From an uncultured Coriobacteriaceae bacterium (GTDB lineage Bacteria > Actinomycetota > Coriobacteriia > Coriobacteriales > Coriobacteriaceae), in assembly GCA_944322175.1 (NCBI GenBank), contig CALUOB010000007.1, forward strand, positions 1 through 37,430: a stretch of DNA of 37,430 bases. The letters are read 5' to 3'. Below, piece after piece: positions 34,697 to 37,430 of the stretch (position 1 is the first letter of the stretch; each line of letters begins with the position of its first letter). Both the position numbers and the translations under genes were made by a program. The notes beneath the pieces were generated by a model, which made no database searches, had not been told where the DNA came from, and saw nothing but the letters and a program-made list of their open reading frames with translations.

Positions 34697-34737
34697 GCAA
34701 AAGCCGCCCGCAACCATATTGGGTTGCAGGCGGCTCA
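34697..34737 (-). terminator. Intrinsic terminator of the 34767-36209 gene
   Basis: On the minus strand AGCCGCC-TGCAACC pairs with GGTTGC-GGGCGGCT around an AATAT-type loop and is followed by TTTTGCTT. It lies about 30 bases past the stop and separates this gene from the zinc-ribbon operon downstream. Confidence 0.85.
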
Positions 34738-34766
34738 ACAGTCAAACAGCCAGAGCTGATGAAGCG

Positions 34767-36209
34767 CTAGCGCAGCGTGATGCAGTCAGCCATGGTATCG
34801 CCCAAGATACTCATAGGCTGAGTAAACATACTCGAACTACCGCTCGTCGACTTGTACGTGTTGAGCATAGTGTCGTAGCTGTACGTTCCCATGGTTTGCA
34901 GATCCACGAGCTCGCGTGCCTCGTCCATGGAGTAGTATGTGTCGGGATTGCTCGAATTGAGCGAAGCGTAGTAAGCGATGAGATAGCTGTAGTTGGTCAT
35001 GCGCACGACAACACGCTGAGACCCACTGATGGCAGAATAACAGGAACTGTTGGCAACATCACCCGCACTGTTTCCCGAACTCGCTGACTCGACTTCGATA
35101 GAGCACACCTTGCGCGACGGATACGCGCTCGAGTAGATGTTTGTCGTGTTGCCGCTCTGGGTCCACGTCACACGGCCGCGCCAGTACACGGGCACCGTGA
35201 ACTCGTAGTAGTTAGAAGTGACCCGGTAGGCCGCCTCCTCCTGCTCGGCACGGCGGCGCGTCTCCTCCTCCTGCGCCCTGCGATTCTCCTCCTCAACGGC
35301 ATCGTCGCGCCACTTCTCGGCAGCGCTCTTAAGATCGTCTGCCTGGTCCTTGGTGTCGCAGCCGCCGTCCACCGCGCAATCATAGGCACGCTGAATATCG
35401 TCGTCGGTTACGTCGAGCGCATCTGCCAGCTTGAACTCCAGAGGGAAAGCGCCCGACATGGACACGCTGCCGTCTTCCTCAATATCAAGCGCGACCTTGT
35501 CGTCAGGGCACGCGTACAGCGTTCCGTCTTCGCCAAAGGGCGAGGCGGCGACTGACAGCTCGTACGAACCGGGCAGCAGGCTCAGCCCCTCGCCGTCGTC
35601 GTCAACGTACTGGATCTCGTCGACGTCGTTGTCGTCGTAGTCGGTGCCCGTAACCTGCACGGGAACAAGCGAGCCGCTGTCAGGATCGTAGTTGGGAATA
35701 TCCACCTCAAAGGGAACCTCAACAGGCTCGGGCTCGCCCTTGATGGCGTTGATCACCACATTGCCGCCGCCCTCAGACGAATCGGAACCCAAGAAGAGAA
35801 ACACGCCAACTGCAGCTGCCACAGCGACTACGGCGCATACAACGGCAACGATAACCCCCGTATGCAAGCGTTTCTGCGGTGCAGGGGCGGCATACGGATC
35901 AGCCTGCCCAGCACCTGTCGGTGCTGCTGCATGAGGCATCACAACGGTATGATCTGCACCGCCTACAGCGGCAGATTGCTGGGCAGCAGGAGCCTCATAT
36001 CCAGAAGTGCCCGCAGGACTCTCCTGCTCCCCATCCTTAGGCTCAAGAGGAGCGTGAAGCTCGCCGTCTTTGGGCTCGGGAACACGCGTCTCCTCTTCTG
36101 CCGTATCGTGCTCGCCCGACGTAACGTCCGAGGCCTCGACCGGCTTTCCGCACGCAGTGCAGAACTTGCTTCCCTCTGGTATCTCGGCACCACAGCCTGT
36201 GCAGAACAT
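34767..36209 (-). CDS. Zinc-ribbon, one-helix membrane protein with coiled coil and extracellular domain
   Basis: The 480-residue protein has an N-terminal zinc ribbon (CTGC...CTAC, 3-20), a long acidic, Pro/Ala-rich cytosolic linker with a duplicated EPKDGE motif (about 45-62), a membrane helix (about 117-140), an Asp-rich beta region (about 150-270), a Glu/Arg-rich coiled coil (about 310-345, EEENRRAQEEETRRR) and a C-terminal domain (about 350-480) starting YYEFTVPVYWRGRVTW and rich in Ser/Tyr. ATG at 36209 follows AGAGGAG at 6 bases. It is monocistronic, with its own promoter and terminator, but shares its layout with the operon downstream. Function unknown. Confidence 0.8.
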   Translation of the reverse strand: MFCTGCGAEIPEGSKFCTACGKPVEASDVTSGEHDTAEEETRVPEPKDGELHAPLEPKDGEQESPAGTSGYEAPAAQQSAAVGGADHTVVMPHAAAPTGAGQADPYAAPAPQKRLHTGVIVAVVCAVVAVAAAVGVFLFLGSDSSEGGGNVVINAIKGEPEPVEVPFEVDIPNYDPDSGSLVPVQVTGTDYDDNDVDEIQYVDDDGEGLSLLPGSYELSVAASPFGEDGTLYACPDDKVALDIEEDGSVSMSGAFPLEFKLADALDVTDDDIQRAYDCAVDGGCDTKDQADDLKSAAEKWRDDAVEEENRRAQEEETRRRAEQEEAAYRVTSNYYEFTVPVYWRGRVTWTQSGNTTNIYSSAYPSRKVCSIEVESASSGNSAGDVANSSCYSAISGSQRVVVRMTNYSYLIAYYASLNSSNPDTYYSMDEARELVDLQTMGTYSYDTMLNTYKSTSGSSSMFTQPMSILGDTMADCITLR

Positions 36210-36261
36210 GGCGCTCCTCTCAACGCATGAACGTACGCACGCTATCGAATTTGCATCTATC

Positions 36262-36267
36262 AGTATA
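36262..36267 (-). promoter_or_regulatory. Putative -10 box of the 34767-36209 gene
   Basis: TATACT on the minus strand, five of six consensus, about 53 bases before the ATG; no good -35 box. A palindrome lies just upstream of it. Confidence 0.4.
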
Positions 36268-36271
36268 CGCA

Positions 36272-36285
36272 GACATTGGAATGTC
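36272..36285. promoter_or_regulatory. Palindrome in the promoter spacer, possible operator
   Basis: GACATT-gg-AATGTC is a perfect 6-bp-arm inverted repeat, located in the -35/-10 spacer of the zinc-ribbon gene's proposed promoter. A repressor bound here would block RNA polymerase. Confidence 0.35.
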
Positions 36286-36326
36286 CCAGGGCGCAAAATG
36301 GTGACTGCCGCACGAGTTTGCGAACG

Positions 36327-37256
36327 CTAGGGTATGCGAGGCTCAGGCGCATCCCACGCGTCGAGGTCAGAGCGCCACGCAATAGCCTGTTGAGCACCAG
36401 CAGAAAGGCACGTGTACGCAGAGGCCTTCGTCGCAAAGTCCATGCAGCCTTCAAGGTCCTTACCCTCAAGGAGGGCAACGGCAAAGGCGCCAATATAGGT
36501 ATCGCCAGCACCGGTGGAATCAACGGCCTCAATGGCAAGCGGAGCCTTACGGAGCAGGTCCCCACCGTGAAGCGCGGCCGACCCGGAAAAGCCGAGCGTC
36601 AGCACGGCCTCAGAAGCACCGCGCTCCTTGAGGACCTTAAGAGCATTGCGGCATGAGTCGTCGTCAGAAGGAAGAATGCCCGTGATGATCTCGCATTCCG
36701 TCTCATTGAGGCAGAGAAGGTCGATGCACTCCCATAGATCATCCGGAAAGACGCGGGCAGGAGCAGGATTAAAGATAACGCGAGCTCCGAGCTCATGGGC
36801 AAGCCGAATTGCCGAGTATGTCGCAGCGAGATCGCACTCAAGCTGGCAGACAAACACATCGTCAGGTTCAAGCACATCCCGCATGATGGGCTCAACGTCA
36901 TCAAAAGTGAGCGCATGGTTTGCGCCAGGATCGAGAATGATCCGATTGTCCCCATGAGTCCTGACAATAACGGCCACGCCAGTGGTCGTATCGCTTAAAG
37001 AGCGCACACGGGCGCAGTCGACGCGCGAATCGCAAAGCCCTTTGAGAAGCCCAGATCCAAAGGAGTCATTCCCCACAGCTGCGATCATAACGGTAGGAGC
37101 TCCAAGGCGCGAAGAAGCTACTGCCTGATTGGCGCCCTTGCCGCCCGGATTGCAGATGAAGCCAAAACCCTCCAACGTCTCACCGACCTGCGGCACGCGA
37201 TCGCAAGCAATGGAAAGGTCCATATTCATACTGCCGAAAACAACAACTTTGGACAT
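36327..37256 (-). CDS. rbsK: Ribokinase
   Basis: The 309-residue PfkB-family kinase phosphorylates D-ribose at O5 with ATP. It shows the N-terminal GSMNMDLSIACDRVPQVGETLEG, the sugar-binding NPGGKGANQAVASSRLG, and the C-terminal PfkB signature DSTGAGDTYIGAFA with the catalytic Asp. Length is normal. ATG at 37256 follows TGAGGTGA at 4 bases. No ribose transporter or rbsD lies nearby in the window. It ends about 118 bases before the divergent-oriented control region of the 34767-36209 gene; no terminator is seen for it. Confidence 0.93.
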   Translation of the reverse strand: MSKVVVFGSMNMDLSIACDRVPQVGETLEGFGFICNPGGKGANQAVASSRLGAPTVMIAAVGNDSFGSGLLKGLCDSRVDCARVRSLSDTTTGVAVIVRTHGDNRIILDPGANHALTFDDVEPIMRDVLEPDDVFVCQLECDLAATYSAIRLAHELGARVIFNPAPARVFPDDLWECIDLLCLNETECEIITGILPSDDDSCRNALKVLKERGASEAVLTLGFSGSAALHGGDLLRKAPLAIEAVDSTGAGDTYIGAFAVALLEGKDLEGCMDFATKASAYTCLSAGAQQAIAWRSDLDAWDAPEPRIP

Positions 37257-37351
37257 GCGATCACCTCAAGATAGCAAGATAAGGAATGGTGATCACATTG
37301 TACGCAATCGAAGAAGAATGAGACCCTGTACAACGCACAGAGAGTTCACGC

Positions 37352-37388
37352 AAAAAAGAAGGGGCCCCGCGGTCTCCCGCGGGGCCCC
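37352..37388 (-). terminator. Strong intrinsic terminator of an off-window gene
   Basis: A perfect 12-bp stem (37361-37372 and 37377-37388, GGGGCCCCGCGG) with a TCTC/GAGA tetraloop is followed on the minus strand by TTCTTTTTT. It should end transcription from a gene to the right of the window and isolates rbsK. Confidence 0.92.
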
Positions 37389-37430
37389 TCCCGGGCCCGC
37401 CATCCCTGGCGAGCGCCGCCCACCGGTCGG

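Noticed and set aside
37285-37300. GTGATCAC palindrome upstream of rbsK
   Set aside because: The 8-bp core is short, and the flanks are only partly symmetric; not enough to call a ribose-repressor operator.

Overview
The window (about 37.4 kb, GC-rich) looks like chromosomal DNA of an anaerobic, gut-type actinobacterium of the class Coriobacteriia (Collinsella/Olsenella-like). This rests on codon usage, a B12-dependent class II ribonucleotide reductase as RNR, a split B12-dependent methionine synthase, the AmmeMemoRadiSam pair, a UPF0210 protein and many zinc-ribbon membrane proteins. The genus assignment is inference.

Left part (1-10.7 kb): the 5' part of rpoB runs off the left edge. Its leader carries a promoter and, just before the ribosome binding site, an intrinsic terminator. 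Then come a serine recombinase whose catalytic Arg68 is Cys, an AlbA_2-type protein, a small four-helix membrane protein whose promoter abuts a perfect 36-bp palindrome, a LysR regulator, rplL and rplJ with an L10 leader plus attenuator-type terminator, a LacX-type aldose 1-epimerase, and a second, intact paralogous recombinase. The usual rplJL-rpoBC linkage is therefore broken by about 4.4 kb of accessory genes.

Middle part (10.7-24.8 kb): a fused LigB-like/AMMECR1 protein and its radical SAM partner (AmmeMemoRadiSam system) converge, with overlapping stop codons, on a metF - MetH-activation - metH operon, in which methionine synthase is split into two proteins. Divergent from metF are a UPF0210 protein and a coupled methyltransferase, which converge (again with overlapping stops) on a one-helix envelope protein. 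nrdJ follows, with a near-consensus NrdR box upstream and a hairpin next to its ribosome binding site, then a CRM-domain (YhbY-like) ribosome-associated protein with a clear terminator.

Right part (24.9-36.2 kb): a minus-strand cluster of eight genes, seven of which encode N-terminal or tandem CxxC...CxxC zinc ribbons, mostly followed by membrane helices and extracellular domains. It includes a 1150-residue zinc ribbon - helix - M4 metallopeptidase - VWA - helix protein, a soluble zinc-ribbon/coiled-coil protein, a protein with four tandem double zinc ribbons, a secreted RsiV/DUF3298-like protein, and one member broken by a frameshift inside its zinc ribbon. This is the best candidate for an undescribed system. 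A ribokinase and the terminator of an off-window gene close the right end.

B12 is a shared theme: methionine synthase, its reactivation partner and the ribonucleotide reductase all need cobalamin. No CRISPR array, rRNA or tRNA was seen.
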